Source: Chlorobiota bacterium (GTDB taxonomy: Bacteria; Bacteroidota; Ignavibacteria; OLB7). From it: a stretch of DNA of 64,000 nucleotides. The translations under genes and the position numbers were made by a program. Below, piece after piece: positions 8,762 to 17,527 of the stretch. Each line of letters starts with the position of its first letter. The first letter of the stretch is position 1. Location of the stretch: contig JADJXR010000001.1 in NCBI GenBank assembly GCA_016710285.1, positions 3,908,501 through 3,972,500 of the forward strand. Direction: 5' to 3'. Below the pieces are notes generated by a model. It saw nothing but the letters and a program-made list of their open reading frames with translations. It was not told where the DNA came from and did no database searches.

Positions 8762-9592
8762 TTACCGGTTGTAGGTGTAATGCCAGGGTTCATACGGCGA
8801 GCGCAGCGGGCCGGAAAAACTGCTGCTTGCTGCCCGAATCGCTTCCTGAAGTTTTTTTGTCCAACCCGGCGCATCCCACCGCGAACGCACCGCGCCGGCA
8901 TTGGTCCCCGCAACAATCGCCCCCCCCTGCTTCACCACAAAGTCGAACGCCCGCAACTGCCCGTGCTGCGACATCCCCGGCACAGCAACCGTTGGAACGC
9001 CTTCCAGCGCAGCATCCTGGAGTTGCTGGCGGAAGGCTTGCAGATCGGCGGAGTCGGGCGGGATGTTAAGATTGCTATCCAACGCGGCACGCATCAGTTG
9101 GCGGTACAGCGCGCTTGCCGCACGTTCCACCGAAGGCACCGTGTTCCAGCTGCTCACCTGGTCCTCCAGCGGGCGCGCCTCCAGCGTTGTTCCCAACGTA
9201 TAGCCGGGGTTCAGCTGGGCAAACATTGCTTTCACCCGCTCCACTTCTGCAATCGCTTTGCGGTACGAACCGCTCCGTTTGAACCGCTCAAACTGGGAAC
9301 GGGTCCAGGTCCACTCACTTTTCAAACTCCCTTGCCGGTTCAGATAGTAGCGCAAGGCCAGCAGCTTGCGGTGCGGTCCTTCAATCTGGTCCAACGTGGC
9401 TTGCGGATTCTTTGGAAGCTGAGCCACCAAGCGGTGATAATGCGCTTGGATTTTCAGCTCGGCAATGGAAGTGGGGCGCAACGCAATGCCATCCACGGCG
9501 GTGAAATCATTGAACGTTAGGCTCTCCAGGGGCATTTCCCCCAGCCCTGCCAGCATCATCATCACCACGATATGGAGCGAGAAAAAATCCAT
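8762..9592 (-). CDS. M15-like (VanY/D,D-carboxypeptidase-related) peptidase, exported
   Basis: The likely start is the ATG at 9592, giving 276 residues that open with a hydrophobic segment (MDFFSLHIVV followed by MMMLAGLG), a signal peptide or membrane anchor. An upstream TTG at 9721 is in frame but adds an unconvincing leader. Near the C-terminus the pattern SQHGQLRAFDF gives SxH-x6-D, and about 60 residues later EPWHYTY supplies the PWH motif. These are the zinc ligands and general layout of the M15/VanY fold, which trims D-Ala or other cell-wall peptides in the periplasm. The middle region, with many Arg/Lys helices, is not typical of VanY, so the substrate may differ. No partner gene is adjacent. 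Confidence 0.7.
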   Translation of the reverse strand: MDFFSLHIVVMMMLAGLGEMPLESLTFNDFTAVDGIALRPTSIAELKIQAHYHRLVAQLPKNPQATLDQIEGPHRKLLALRYYLNRQGSLKSEWTWTRSQFERFKRSGSYRKAIAEVERVKAMFAQLNPGYTLGTTLEARPLEDQVSSWNTVPSVERAASALYRQLMRAALDSNLNIPPDSADLQAFRQQLQDAALEGVPTVAVPGMSQHGQLRAFDFVVKQGGAIVAGTNAGAVRSRWDAPGWTKKLQEAIRAASSSFSGPLRSPYEPWHYTYNR

Positions 9593-9786
9593 TGAATTGT
9601 TTGAGTTATTGATGCAGTTGTGTTGGGGCAATCGCCCGGCAACGGCGTAAAAACCTGCCCGATATTGTTTTGGGTCCTCCCCCTCCCCAGGCCAGAAGCG
9701 AAGCCGCGCCCCTTTCCTCAATCAGCCAATGAATCGGCAACCACGTTCCACCGGTTAATCCGGTATAATCCGGTATCTTTTCCGGC

Positions 9787-9894
9787 ATGATCCACACCGA
9801 CTCCATCAAGATAACGCCAGAGTTGCTGGTGATGGTTGCAGAGATTGATGAATTCAAAGGGGCGGGGCGAGGAATTTGGTACGGATTGGGGTGA
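9787..9894 (+). pseudogene. N-terminal remnant of a Fic-family gene
   Basis: A 35-codon frame reads IHTDSIKITPELLVMVAEID and then EFKGAG before a stop. From memory this matches the conserved beginning of Fic/DOC proteins (KITPELLxLIAEIDEFKG), which AMPylate target proteins. After FKG the similarity ends and no Fic HxFxxGNGR motif follows. It therefore looks like a truncated leftover in the 245-bp gap between two minus-strand genes. The match is short and rests on recall of the family. Confidence 0.45.
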
Positions 9895-9966
9895 GTTTTG
9901 TCTGGAGGGGGTAGTGGCATGGGGGTTCGATCATGCCCCCAAGCTACACCCTTCACCCCTCAATAC

Positions 9967-11007
9967 TCACTGGCTTCCCCCCTTCCTTTGATACACCGGA
10001 ATATCCACTGCTCCGGCGATGGTGAAGGGGTTGTTTTCGGCAAAAGGGTTGTGGCGGACTTCGCAGTTGGCGACGGTGCAGAAACGGCACAACGCGTTAT
10101 TGCAGGGGTCCAGATGCAGCAGCAACTCCGCTTGGTTATGGAACTCGGCAGCAACGGTTTTGATAAGGACATCTTGCAGGTCGTGCGTTGCGCGGAGCGG
10201 CAGGTAGTATGGGAGCGTCAGATGGAAATCAATGAACCGCCGCTCCCCCGCGCGCCACGACCGCAGCCGGTGCATATCAATCATCTCTGGGCGGCGGGCT
10301 TTGTTGACGGCGGCCACGGTCCGCTCCAGCGTCTCAGTATCCACCGTGTTCATCAATCCATCCAATGCCTGGCGAACCAACTGGTAGCCGGTGTACAGGA
10401 TGTTCAACGCCACGGCAATGGCGAACAATGGGTCCAGAATTACCACCCCAGTCAACTTCACCAGCAGCAATCCAACCAGCACGCCGATTGAGGTGAAGCT
10501 ATCGGTCAGGACGTGCTTGCCGTCGGCTTCAAGAACCAGCGAGCGGGTGCGTTTCCCGGTGCGGATCAGGTAATACCCCAGCAGCAGGTTGATTGCACCC
10601 GCAGCGGCCACAATCCAAACGCCAACGTCAATATCTTTCAGGTGGCTGCCACGGATAAGGTCCAGCGTGGCTTCGTAGCAAATGGCGATTGCCGCAGCAA
10701 CAATCAACGCCCCTTCTGCCCCGGCCGAGAAGTACTCCATTTTGCCATATCCATACGGGTGGCGATGGTCCGCGGGGCGGGCGATCAGAACCGTGCTGTA
10801 GAGCGCGATCCCCGTGGCAATCACGTGCACCACCGACTCCAACGCATCGGAGAGCACAGCGGCGGAGTTTGTCACCAGATAGCCCCCCATCTTCATCAGC
10901 AGCATCAGGATGCCAATCCCGAACGATAGCCACGCAGCCCGCAACCGAATCCGTTGCAGTTGTGGCTGGTCGTCATTTTTTTCTTGATCGTGTTGATGGT
11001 TGACCAT
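9967..11007 (-). CDS. Cation diffusion facilitator (CDF) metal exporter
   Basis: CDF proteins are inner-membrane antiporters that export Zn(II), Fe(II), Co(II) or related metals. The 346-residue chain has about six membrane helices within residues 25-215 and a cytosolic ferredoxin-like tail. The clade motif SDALESVVHV lies in helix 2, RHPYGYGKMEYFSAG follows it, and helix 5 holds HVLTD, giving the HxxxD half of the transport site. In helix 2 the usual Asp/His-xxx-Asp is replaced by Glu-xxx-His. The tail ends with a cysteine-rich extension (CxxxxCxxC-x4-C, about 313-327), a possible extra metal site. The metal cannot be assigned. The gene is transcribed away from the small membrane-protein gene that follows. 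Confidence 0.9.
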   Translation of the reverse strand: MVNHQHDQEKNDDQPQLQRIRLRAAWLSFGIGILMLLMKMGGYLVTNSAAVLSDALESVVHVIATGIALYSTVLIARPADHRHPYGYGKMEYFSAGAEGALIVAAAIAICYEATLDLIRGSHLKDIDVGVWIVAAAGAINLLLGYYLIRTGKRTRSLVLEADGKHVLTDSFTSIGVLVGLLLVKLTGVVILDPLFAIAVALNILYTGYQLVRQALDGLMNTVDTETLERTVAAVNKARRPEMIDMHRLRSWRAGERRFIDFHLTLPYYLPLRATHDLQDVLIKTVAAEFHNQAELLLHLDPCNNALCRFCTVANCEVRHNPFAENNPFTIAGAVDIPVYQRKGGSQ

Positions 11008-11031
11008 GTGCGAAACTTGTGCTTATCTTGG
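11000..11031 (+). promoter_or_regulatory. Possible promoter of the small membrane protein gene
   Basis: TTGACC at 11000-11005 and TATCTTGG at 11024-11031 are separated as expected for a Bacteroidota-type promoter. The element overlaps the start of the divergent CDF gene. The small membrane-protein gene begins 100 bases downstream. Confidence 0.4.
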
Positions 11032-11130
11032 GCGTAGCCGATGCCCACTTACCAGAGGCCTCGAAGCATCAACGAAGCATTCTGCGTGAACGAAACCAAC
11101 TCTTTAACCAAACATACACCGGAGTTCATC

Positions 11131-11331
11131 ATGTCGGGTAAACAGATTCTGGCCATCGTCTTAGCCATTGTTGTTGGCTACGTCGCTATCAAACTCTTGT
11201 TTATGGTGTTAGGCCTTGCTTGGACGCTCCTTTCGTGGGCCATTTATGCTGTGCTTGTTGGCGGGGCAATCTACCTTCTCTACAAGTTCATCTTCAACAA
11301 GATGCTAAGCAGCGGCAAGCGGCTGACCTAA
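11131..11331 (+). CDS. Small two-helix membrane protein of unknown function
   Basis: The 66-residue product (MSGKQILAIV...) is nearly all hydrophobic: one helix about residues 5-22 and a second about 25-50, with a short basic tail ending SSGKRLT. GGAG at 11121-11124 is well placed as ribosome-binding site for the ATG at 11131. A longer in-frame extension to 11041 lacks this signal. It has its own promoter-like element and a strong terminator, so it is probably a real single-gene unit. I do not recognise the family. Confidence 0.7.
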   Translation: MSGKQILAIVLAIVVGYVAIKLLFMVLGLAWTLLSWAIYAVLVGGAIYLLYKFIFNKMLSSGKRLT

Positions 11332-11355
11332 TCCAACGATGATGCACGAACAATG

Positions 11356-11395
11356 AAAAAACGGCGCGGCAGTTTTGCCGCGCCGTTTTTTTTTT
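11356..11395 (+). terminator. Rho-independent terminator
   Basis: AACGGCGCGGCA pairs perfectly with TGCCGCGCCGTT around a four-base loop and is followed by ten T. It lies 25 bases after the small membrane-protein gene. Confidence 0.92.
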
Positions 11396-11428
11396 CACCT
11401 CAAGGCTTCGATGGCAGGCTAAAGACTC

Positions 11429-11693
11429 GGCAGGCTAAAGACCTGTTATCAATCCCGACGGAGGTCGGGGCCGCTACCCCATCACCCGGTAGCCGAAGGT
11501 CTTTAGCCTTCGGTGTCTAGTCCTGATGAACGACTGGGCAGGCTAAAGACCTGTTATCAATCCCGACGGAGGTCGGGGCCGCTACCCCATCACCCGGTAG
11601 CCGAAGGTCTTTAGCCTTCGGTGTCTAGTCCTGATGAACGACTGGGCAGGCTAAAGACTGGGCAGGCTAAAGACTGGGCAGGCTAAAGACCTG
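11429..11693. repeat. Two exact 108-bp tandem copies of the REP-like element plus three 16-bp tails
   Basis: The units begin at 11429 and 11537, and the tail starts at 11645, so the period is exactly 108. Each unit contains CCGACGGAGGTCGG and CCGAAGG-TCTTTAG-CCTTCGG, both able to fold. The tail repeats GGCAGGCTAAAGACTG at 11645 and 11661 and a near copy at 11677. The array fills the gap between the small membrane-protein gene and the convergent ahcY. No gene is seen in it. Confidence 0.9.
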
Positions 11694-11729
11694 CCGCTAC
11701 CTGTTCATCGAAGCTGATAGCCCGGCGGA

Positions 11730-13007
11730 TTAGGTTCCGGCGGCGTAGTTGTCCATGTACTCGATCTGCTCCGGCGTAAGCTCGTCCAGGCCGATGCTCA
11801 TGGTTCCCAGCTTCAACCGTGCAATCTCTTGATCCTGCTCGGCGGGGATGTCGTAAACTTTGTTCTCCCACTGCTCGCCGTTTTTGTGCATCTCGGCAAG
11901 GCGGATTTGCGACATGAACTGGTTGGCGAATGACATATCCATCACCTCGGACGGATGCCCTTCGGCGGCGGCAAGGTTCACCAAACGGCCTTGCGCCAGC
12001 AGGTAGATACGGCGGCCATCGTTGGTGACGTACTCCTCGTTGCTGTTGCGGATTTCCCGTTTGCCGTTGGCAATGGATTCAAGGTCGGTGATGTTGATCT
12101 CGCAATCGTAGTGGCCGGTGTTGCAGACGATCGCGCCATCTTTCATGGACTCGAAATGGCGTTTGACGATCACGTCCTTGATCCCCGTTGCGGTGACGAA
12201 CACGTCGCCAATTTTGGCGGCCTCGTCCATTTCCATCACCCGCATTCCTTCCAATGTTGCCTTCAAGGCGGCGGTCGGCTTCACCTCGGTGACGATGACG
12301 TTTGCCCCCATCCCCTTTGCACGAAGCGCCACCCCTTTTCCGCAGTGGCCGTAGCCCGCCACCACAAAGTTCTTCCCGGCCAGCATCACCGATGTTGCGC
12401 GGATGATGCCATCCAGAGTTGATTGTCCGGTCCCGTAAACATTGTCGAAATCCCACTTGGTTTCGGCATCGTTGACGGCAATCACCGGGTACTTCAACGC
12501 GCCGTCGTCGGCCATTGCACGCAGGCGGTGAACGCCGGTGGTGGTCTCCTCGGTTCCCCCAATAATCGTCGGAACCATGTCGGGATATTTGTTGTGGACC
12601 GTGAAGATCAGGTCCGCCCCGTCGTCCAGTGTCAGGTTCGGGTTGATGAGAAGCGTCTGGTCAATGCACCAGTAGAAATCCTCGACGCTAAGGCCGTGCC
12701 AAGCGTAGATTTTGATCCCTTCATCGGCAAGCGCGGCGGCCACCGCATCGTGGGTGGAAAGGGGGTTGCAGCCGGACCATGAGACCTCGGCACCGGCAGC
12801 GGCCAGCGTCCGGACCAGCACCGCCGTCTCCTTGGTGACGTGCAGGCAGCCGGCAATGCGGTATCCCTTCAGCGGTTGCGTTTCGGCGTACTTTGCGCGC
12901 AAGGCCATCATCACCGGCATCCGGCTTTCGGCCCATTCAATCAGTTTGCGCCCTTCGTCGGCAAGTGCCAGGTCGCGAACCTTGTACATTCCTTCCTTGT
13001 GATCCAT
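11730..13007 (-). CDS. ahcY: Adenosylhomocysteinase (S-adenosylhomocysteine hydrolase)
   Basis: The enzyme splits S-adenosylhomocysteine to adenosine and homocysteine and so relieves product inhibition of methyltransferases. The 425-residue length corresponds to the short form that lacks the roughly 40-residue insert of many proteobacterial enzymes. Substrate-binding segments LHVTKETAVL (about 55-64) and GGTEETTTGVHRL (about 149-161) are present. The NAD site is GYGHCGKG near residue 216, and NTGHYDCEI follows near 298. The C-terminus ends NYAAGT rather than the PxxYRY found in the longer class, as seen in the short family. It lies 62 bases downstream of metK on the same strand, so the two methyl-cycle genes probably form an operon. 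Confidence 0.96.
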   Translation of the reverse strand: MDHKEGMYKVRDLALADEGRKLIEWAESRMPVMMALRAKYAETQPLKGYRIAGCLHVTKETAVLVRTLAAAGAEVSWSGCNPLSTHDAVAAALADEGIKIYAWHGLSVEDFYWCIDQTLLINPNLTLDDGADLIFTVHNKYPDMVPTIIGGTEETTTGVHRLRAMADDGALKYPVIAVNDAETKWDFDNVYGTGQSTLDGIIRATSVMLAGKNFVVAGYGHCGKGVALRAKGMGANVIVTEVKPTAALKATLEGMRVMEMDEAAKIGDVFVTATGIKDVIVKRHFESMKDGAIVCNTGHYDCEINITDLESIANGKREIRNSNEEYVTNDGRRIYLLAQGRLVNLAAAEGHPSEVMDMSFANQFMSQIRLAEMHKNGEQWENKVYDIPAEQDQEIARLKLGTMSIGLDELTPEQIEYMDNYAAGT

Positions 13008-13069
13008 TGTCTGAGTTTATGATGTTTGATTGAGATTGCTTGCTGGAGATTGTTTGCTGTTGTTGGCCC

Positions 13070-14227
13070 TTATTTCACGCCGTTTTTCAGCGTCTCGACA
13101 AGGTCTAATTTCTCCCACGTGAATCCATCGCCCTTGCGTCCGAAGTGGCCGTAGGCGGCGGTGTCGCGGTAGATTGGGCGGCGCAGCTGCAACCGCTCGA
13201 TAATTCCTTGCGGGGTCATATCAACGTTCTTCTGCACGATTGCCGCCAGCGCAGCATCGCCGATCTGCCCGGTGCCATGCGTGTCAACCCGAAGCGAAAC
13301 GGGCTTGGCAACGCCAATCGCATACGCCACCTGGATGGTGCACTCCTTTGCTAACCCAGCCGCCACAATGTTCTTGGCGATGTGACGTGCGGCGTAGGCT
13401 GCCGAGCGGTCCACCTTTGTGGGGTCCTTTCCGCTGAACGCGCCGCCGCCGTGCGGGGCTTTTCCGCCGTAGGTGTCAACGATGATCTTCCGCCCGGTAA
13501 GGCCGGTGTCGCCGTGTGGGCCGCCAATCTCGAACACCCCGGTTGGGTTGATGTGATACTTCACCGCAGCATTCAGCATCCCCGCAGGAATCGCTTTTGG
13601 AAGAACGTGCTCGATCAGGTCGGCCTTGATCCGCGCCTGCATCTCCTTCTTGCTTTTGAACTTGTCGTGCTGGGTGGAGACAACAATCGTGTCAACGCGG
13701 ACCGGACGGTTTTGCTCGTCGTACTCGATGGTGACTTGGCTTTTGCTGTCGGGGCGAAGGTAGGGCATGGGGCTGTTCTTCATCTTGCGGACCTTTGCAA
13801 GCTGCTGAACAATTCGGTGGGCGAACATCAGCGGCATTGGCATAAGCTCCGGGGTTTCGTCGGTGGCGTAGCCGAACATCATCCCCTGGTCGCCGGCCCC
13901 GCCGGGATTCACCCCGCTGGCAATGTCGGGCGATTGGGCGTGCACCGCGTTCAGCACCCCGCAGGAATCGGCATCGAACCGCAGTTCGGGGCGGGTGTAG
14001 CCAATCTCGCGGATGACCTTCCGCGCCACCTCGGCAAAATCCACGTAGGTGGTGGTGGTGATCTCCCCCCCGATCACCACCAAGCCGGTGGTGACGAACG
14101 TTTCGCACGCCACGCGGGCGGCCGGGTCTTCTTTCAGGATTGCATCAAGGATGCCGTCGGAAATTTGGTCGGAGACTTTGTCGGGATGCCCCTCGCTGAC
14201 CGACTCGGATGTGAAGAGATAGGACAT
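13070..14227 (-). CDS. metK: S-adenosylmethionine synthetase (methionine adenosyltransferase)
   Basis: The enzyme joins methionine and ATP to form S-adenosylmethionine. The 385 residues begin MSYLFTSESVSEGHPDKVSD, with the active-site loop GHPDKVSDQISD at residues 13-24. GAGDQGMMFGYA near 118 and GGGAFSGKDPTKVDRSAAY near 264 are the two PROSITE-type signatures. All expected catalytic Lys and Asp residues of these motifs are visible. The 49-base gap to the upstream nucleotidyltransferase gene is too short for a known SAM riboswitch, and none was seen. The gene probably shares a transcript with ahcY, and perhaps with the upstream gene. Confidence 0.98.
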   Translation of the reverse strand: MSYLFTSESVSEGHPDKVSDQISDGILDAILKEDPAARVACETFVTTGLVVIGGEITTTTYVDFAEVARKVIREIGYTRPELRFDADSCGVLNAVHAQSPDIASGVNPGGAGDQGMMFGYATDETPELMPMPLMFAHRIVQQLAKVRKMKNSPMPYLRPDSKSQVTIEYDEQNRPVRVDTIVVSTQHDKFKSKKEMQARIKADLIEHVLPKAIPAGMLNAAVKYHINPTGVFEIGGPHGDTGLTGRKIIVDTYGGKAPHGGGAFSGKDPTKVDRSAAYAARHIAKNIVAAGLAKECTIQVAYAIGVAKPVSLRVDTHGTGQIGDAALAAIVQKNVDMTPQGIIERLQLRRPIYRDTAAYGHFGRKGDGFTWEKLDLVETLKNGVK

Positions 14228-14276
14228 GTTGAACGGTTATAGATGTGTGTTCGATTGCGGTTGCTGGAACTGAATC

Positions 14277-15251
14277 TTAGCCAAGATTCAGTTCGGAGCT
14301 TGCGCCGATGTTCACCCGGCGCGGCTCCCCTTTCACCTCTGCTTCCGGCCCGATAATGGAATCGGCCAGCGCCACCCCCTCCACTGTTGCGTTCTCCCCA
14401 ATAATGGAATTTTCAATCATTGCGTTGCTCACCATTGCCCCTTCGGCAACGGTGGCAAACGGCCCGATGATGGAGTTGCGCACCTGCGCCCCCGGGGCGA
14501 TATGCACCGGTGGGTTGATGATGCACCCCTCCAACGCCACCACGCTTGATTGCTGTTGCAGCAAGTGCCGGTTGGTTGCCAGCAAAGTCTCCGGCTTGCC
14601 GCAGTCGTACCAACCCTCCACCGGGAATGTGGTGAACGGTTCGCCACGGTCAATCATCATCTGCAAAGCGTCGGTCAGCTGATACTCCCCTTGCTTGCCG
14701 GGGTTCCCCTCCACAAGCTGGCCCAAGCATTCGGAAAGGAGCGCAGGGTTGGCGATGTAGTAAAGCCCAACAAGGGCAAGGTTGGTTGCCGGGTTCTGGG
14801 GTTTCTCCACCAGCCGTGTTATCCGCCCGTCGGCGGTTTCCACCACGCCGAACCGGCGCGGATCCTCCACCCATTTCACCCCAAGCGACGATTCCTGCCC
14901 CGCAATCACGGGACCAAGCGCAACCTGGAAGATTGTGTCGCCCAGGATAATCAGCAGCGGTTCGCTGGTGAAGGTATGGCGCGTTAAATAGATGGAGTGC
15001 CCAAGCCCCAACAGCTCCGGCTGCTCAATGAATTCAACATCAAGCTGATAGTTCTTCCGAACATACTCCTCCACCATCTCCCCCAAGTATCCAACAACAA
15101 TGGAGGCGGCGCTGATCCCTTCGGCAATAAGCCGGTCAAGGATATGGCCAAGGATTGGCTTCCCGGCAACGTTCAGCAGGACTTTCGGGAGCGTATAGGT
15201 GTGTGGACGAAGGCGGCTACCAACGCCAGCTACGGGAATAATCGCACGCAT
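14277..15251 (-). CDS. Sugar-phosphate nucleotidyltransferase (RmlA/GlmU-like)
   Basis: These enzymes activate sugar phosphates as nucleotide sugars for cell-surface polymers. Starting at the ATG at 15251 the protein has 324 residues and opens MRAIIPVAGVGSRLRPHT, the nucleotide-binding loop; the longer frame to 15299 adds an unlikely leader. TYTLPKVLLNVAGKPIL contains the conserved lysine. A second part from about residue 230 (GCIINPPVHIAPGAQVRNS, then SIIGEN, SIIGPE) is a short left-handed beta-helix, as in glucose-1-phosphate thymidylyltransferases with an acyltransferase-like tail. The sugar and nucleotide are unknown. It is just upstream of metK on the same strand. Confidence 0.88.
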   Translation of the reverse strand: MRAIIPVAGVGSRLRPHTYTLPKVLLNVAGKPILGHILDRLIAEGISAASIVVGYLGEMVEEYVRKNYQLDVEFIEQPELLGLGHSIYLTRHTFTSEPLLIILGDTIFQVALGPVIAGQESSLGVKWVEDPRRFGVVETADGRITRLVEKPQNPATNLALVGLYYIANPALLSECLGQLVEGNPGKQGEYQLTDALQMMIDRGEPFTTFPVEGWYDCGKPETLLATNRHLLQQQSSVVALEGCIINPPVHIAPGAQVRNSIIGPFATVAEGAMVSNAMIENSIIGENATVEGVALADSIIGPEAEVKGEPRRVNIGASSELNLG

Positions 15252-15465
15252 GAGGGCAGGTTCATGGCTGATGACCGCGCAACTTACCAAATGCGGCACG
15301 TTTGGGGGGCGGGGTTACGGGGCGGAAAACGTAAGTTGGTGTTAGCAACGCCCCGGAATCCAGCGGAAACCACGCGCCGGGGCGGAAGAAACTGGAGAGG
15401 GATGCCACGCCGCGCTGCCAAACGGATGGCCCCGGCATTCCCACACTCGACGCTCAAGATTTTTT

Positions 15466-17526
15466 ATGCTTCCTTTCAACTCCATCTATCGCCACGGCTT
15501 TGTTCGGGCCGCGGTCTGCGTGCCCCGGTTGCGCGTTGCCGATCCCGTTTTTAACGTGCAGCAGATGCTGCCGCTTGCGCAACAAGCAGCCGACAGCGGT
15601 GCCAGGCTGGTGCTGTTCCCCGAGCTTGGAATCAGTGCCTACAGCAACGACGACCTGTTCCAGCAAGACGCGCTGCTTGATGCGGTGCTGGCACAGTTGG
15701 GGACGATTGTTGCCGCCAGCCAAACCCTTGCCCCGGTCCTGATGGTTGGCGCGCCGCTGCGGATGGAAGGGCGGTTGTTCAACTGCGCGGTGGCCATTCA
15801 CAACGGTGCAATCCTTGCCGTTTATCCAAAATCGTACCTGCCGAACTACCGGGAGTTTTACGAGAAGCGCCAGTTTTCTGCCGCGCGGGATTCGCTGTTT
15901 ACGGAAGCCACACCGCTTGGCCAGCGCGTTCCGTTCGGGACGGATATTCTGCTGAACGCGACCAACGTCCCCAACCTTCTGCTCCATGCCGAACTGTGCG
16001 AAGACGTCTGGTCCCCCACCCCGCCCAGCACCCTTGCCGCGCTGGCCGGGGGGACGGTCCTCTGCAATCTTTCGGCCAGCAATATCACGATTGGGAAAGG
16101 GGCATACCGGCACGGGTTGTGCGCGGCGCAATCGGGGAAGTGTGTGGCGGCATATTTGTACACCGCTGCGGGGCTTGGGGAATCCACCACGGACCTTGCT
16201 TGGGATGGCCATGCGATGGTGTATGAGAACGGCGAGCTGCTGGCGGAATCGGAACGGTTTGCCAGCACCCCGCAGGTGATCCTTGCCGACATTGATCTTG
16301 AGCGATTGGCCCAGGACCGAATGCGGCTTACCAGCTTTGGCGATGCCGTTCACGATAACCAAGAGCGGTTGCGGAAGTTCCGGCGGGTTGATTTTGAGCT
16401 TGCCATGCCAGACCATGAGGTCCCGCTTCGGCGCGGAGTGGAGCGTTTCCCCTACGTCCCGAACAACGCTGCCGAACGGGACGAACGCTGCTTCGAGACG
16501 TACAACATCCAAGTCCACGGGCTGCAGCAGCGGTTGGCTTCCTCGGGAATCAACAAGCTGGTGATTGGGGTTTCGGGGGGATTGGACTCCACCCACGCCC
16601 TGATTGTGGCGGCCCGAACAATGGACCGCTTGGGCCTTCCGCGAACAAACATCCTGGCGTTTACCATGCCCGGCTTTGCCACCAGCGACCACACCTACAA
16701 CAACGCCTGGGCCTTGATGCGCTCGCTGGGGGTGACGGCATCGGAGCTTGACATCCGCCCCTCCTCCCTGCAAATGCTCCGCGACATCGGCCACCCGTTT
16801 GTTGATGGCCAGCCGGTGTATGATGTCACGTTCGAGAATGTGCAGGCCGGGGAGCGGACCTCGCACCTGTTCCGGCTTGCGAACTTCCACAACGCGCTGG
16901 TGCTGGGGACCGGCGATTTGTCGGAGCTGGCATTGGGGTGGTGCACCTACGGCGTGGGGGATCACATGTCCCACTACAACGTCAACGCTTCGCTGCCGAA
17001 GACGCTTATCCAATATCTGATCCGCTGGGTTGCCAACACCAACCAGTTCGGTGCGGAGACCAGCGGGGTGCTTCGCTCCATTCTCGACACGGAGATTTCG
17101 CCGGAACTTATCCCCGCTTCCGCAGCCGATGCCGGGCGTCCAACCCAAAGCACCCAGCAGGTGGTTGGCCCATACGAGCTTCAAGATTTCAACCTCTATT
17201 TCATCACCCGCTACGGCTTCCGGCCAAGCAAGGTGGCGTTTTTAAGCAGCCATGCTTGGGGCAATGCCGAACGCGGTTCCTGGCCGGACGATCTGCCGGT
17301 GGAGAAGCGAAACCAGTACGACCTTCCCGCAATTCAGAAATGGCTTGAGGTCTTTCTGTTCCGCTTCTTCAAGATCAGCCAGTTCAAACGCTCCTGCGTG
17401 CCGAATGGCCCCAAAGTTGGCAGCGGCGGATCGCTTTCCCCGCGCGGCGACTGGCGCGCACCCAGCGACAGCCAGGCCGAGGTCTGGCTGCAAGAATTGC
17501 GCGATGCCCTGCCGCCCGCCGGATGA
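15466..17526 (+). CDS. nadE: Glutamine-dependent NAD+ synthetase
   Basis: This 686-residue two-domain enzyme makes NAD from nicotinic acid adenine dinucleotide, ATP and glutamine. The N-terminal nitrilase-like amidase (about 10-290) shows the Glu-Lys-Cys triad: FPELG near 50, PKSYLPNY near 125 and ELCEDVW near 177. The C-terminal synthetase domain has the ATP pyrophosphatase motif GVSGGLDSTHAL near 368. The family member of this length, as in Mycobacterium and several Bacteroidota, channels ammonia between the sites. The ATG at 15466 follows a T-rich stretch with no clear ribosome-binding site. The gene converges with the DinB-family gene, the two stops being one base apart. Confidence 0.96.
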   Translation: MLPFNSIYRHGFVRAAVCVPRLRVADPVFNVQQMLPLAQQAADSGARLVLFPELGISAYSNDDLFQQDALLDAVLAQLGTIVAASQTLAPVLMVGAPLRMEGRLFNCAVAIHNGAILAVYPKSYLPNYREFYEKRQFSAARDSLFTEATPLGQRVPFGTDILLNATNVPNLLLHAELCEDVWSPTPPSTLAALAGGTVLCNLSASNITIGKGAYRHGLCAAQSGKCVAAYLYTAAGLGESTTDLAWDGHAMVYENGELLAESERFASTPQVILADIDLERLAQDRMRLTSFGDAVHDNQERLRKFRRVDFELAMPDHEVPLRRGVERFPYVPNNAAERDERCFETYNIQVHGLQQRLASSGINKLVIGVSGGLDSTHALIVAARTMDRLGLPRTNILAFTMPGFATSDHTYNNAWALMRSLGVTASELDIRPSSLQMLRDIGHPFVDGQPVYDVTFENVQAGERTSHLFRLANFHNALVLGTGDLSELALGWCTYGVGDHMSHYNVNASLPKTLIQYLIRWVANTNQFGAETSGVLRSILDTEISPELIPASAADAGRPTQSTQQVVGPYELQDFNLYFITRYGFRPSKVAFLSSHAWGNAERGSWPDDLPVEKRNQYDLPAIQKWLEVFLFRFFKISQFKRSCVPNGPKVGSGGSLSPRGDWRAPSDSQAEVWLQELRDALPPAG

Positions 17527-17527
17527 T

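Noticed and set aside
11429..11693. CRISPR array
   Set aside because: There are only two long units with no spacers between them, and no cas gene is near.
14228..14276. SAM riboswitch before metK
   Set aside because: The gap is only 49 bases and shows no fitting fold.
15454..17184. Long open frame of 576 codons antisense to nadE
   Set aside because: It mirrors the strong coding bias of nadE, has no family resemblance and overlaps fully. High-GC genes commonly leave such open frames on the other strand.
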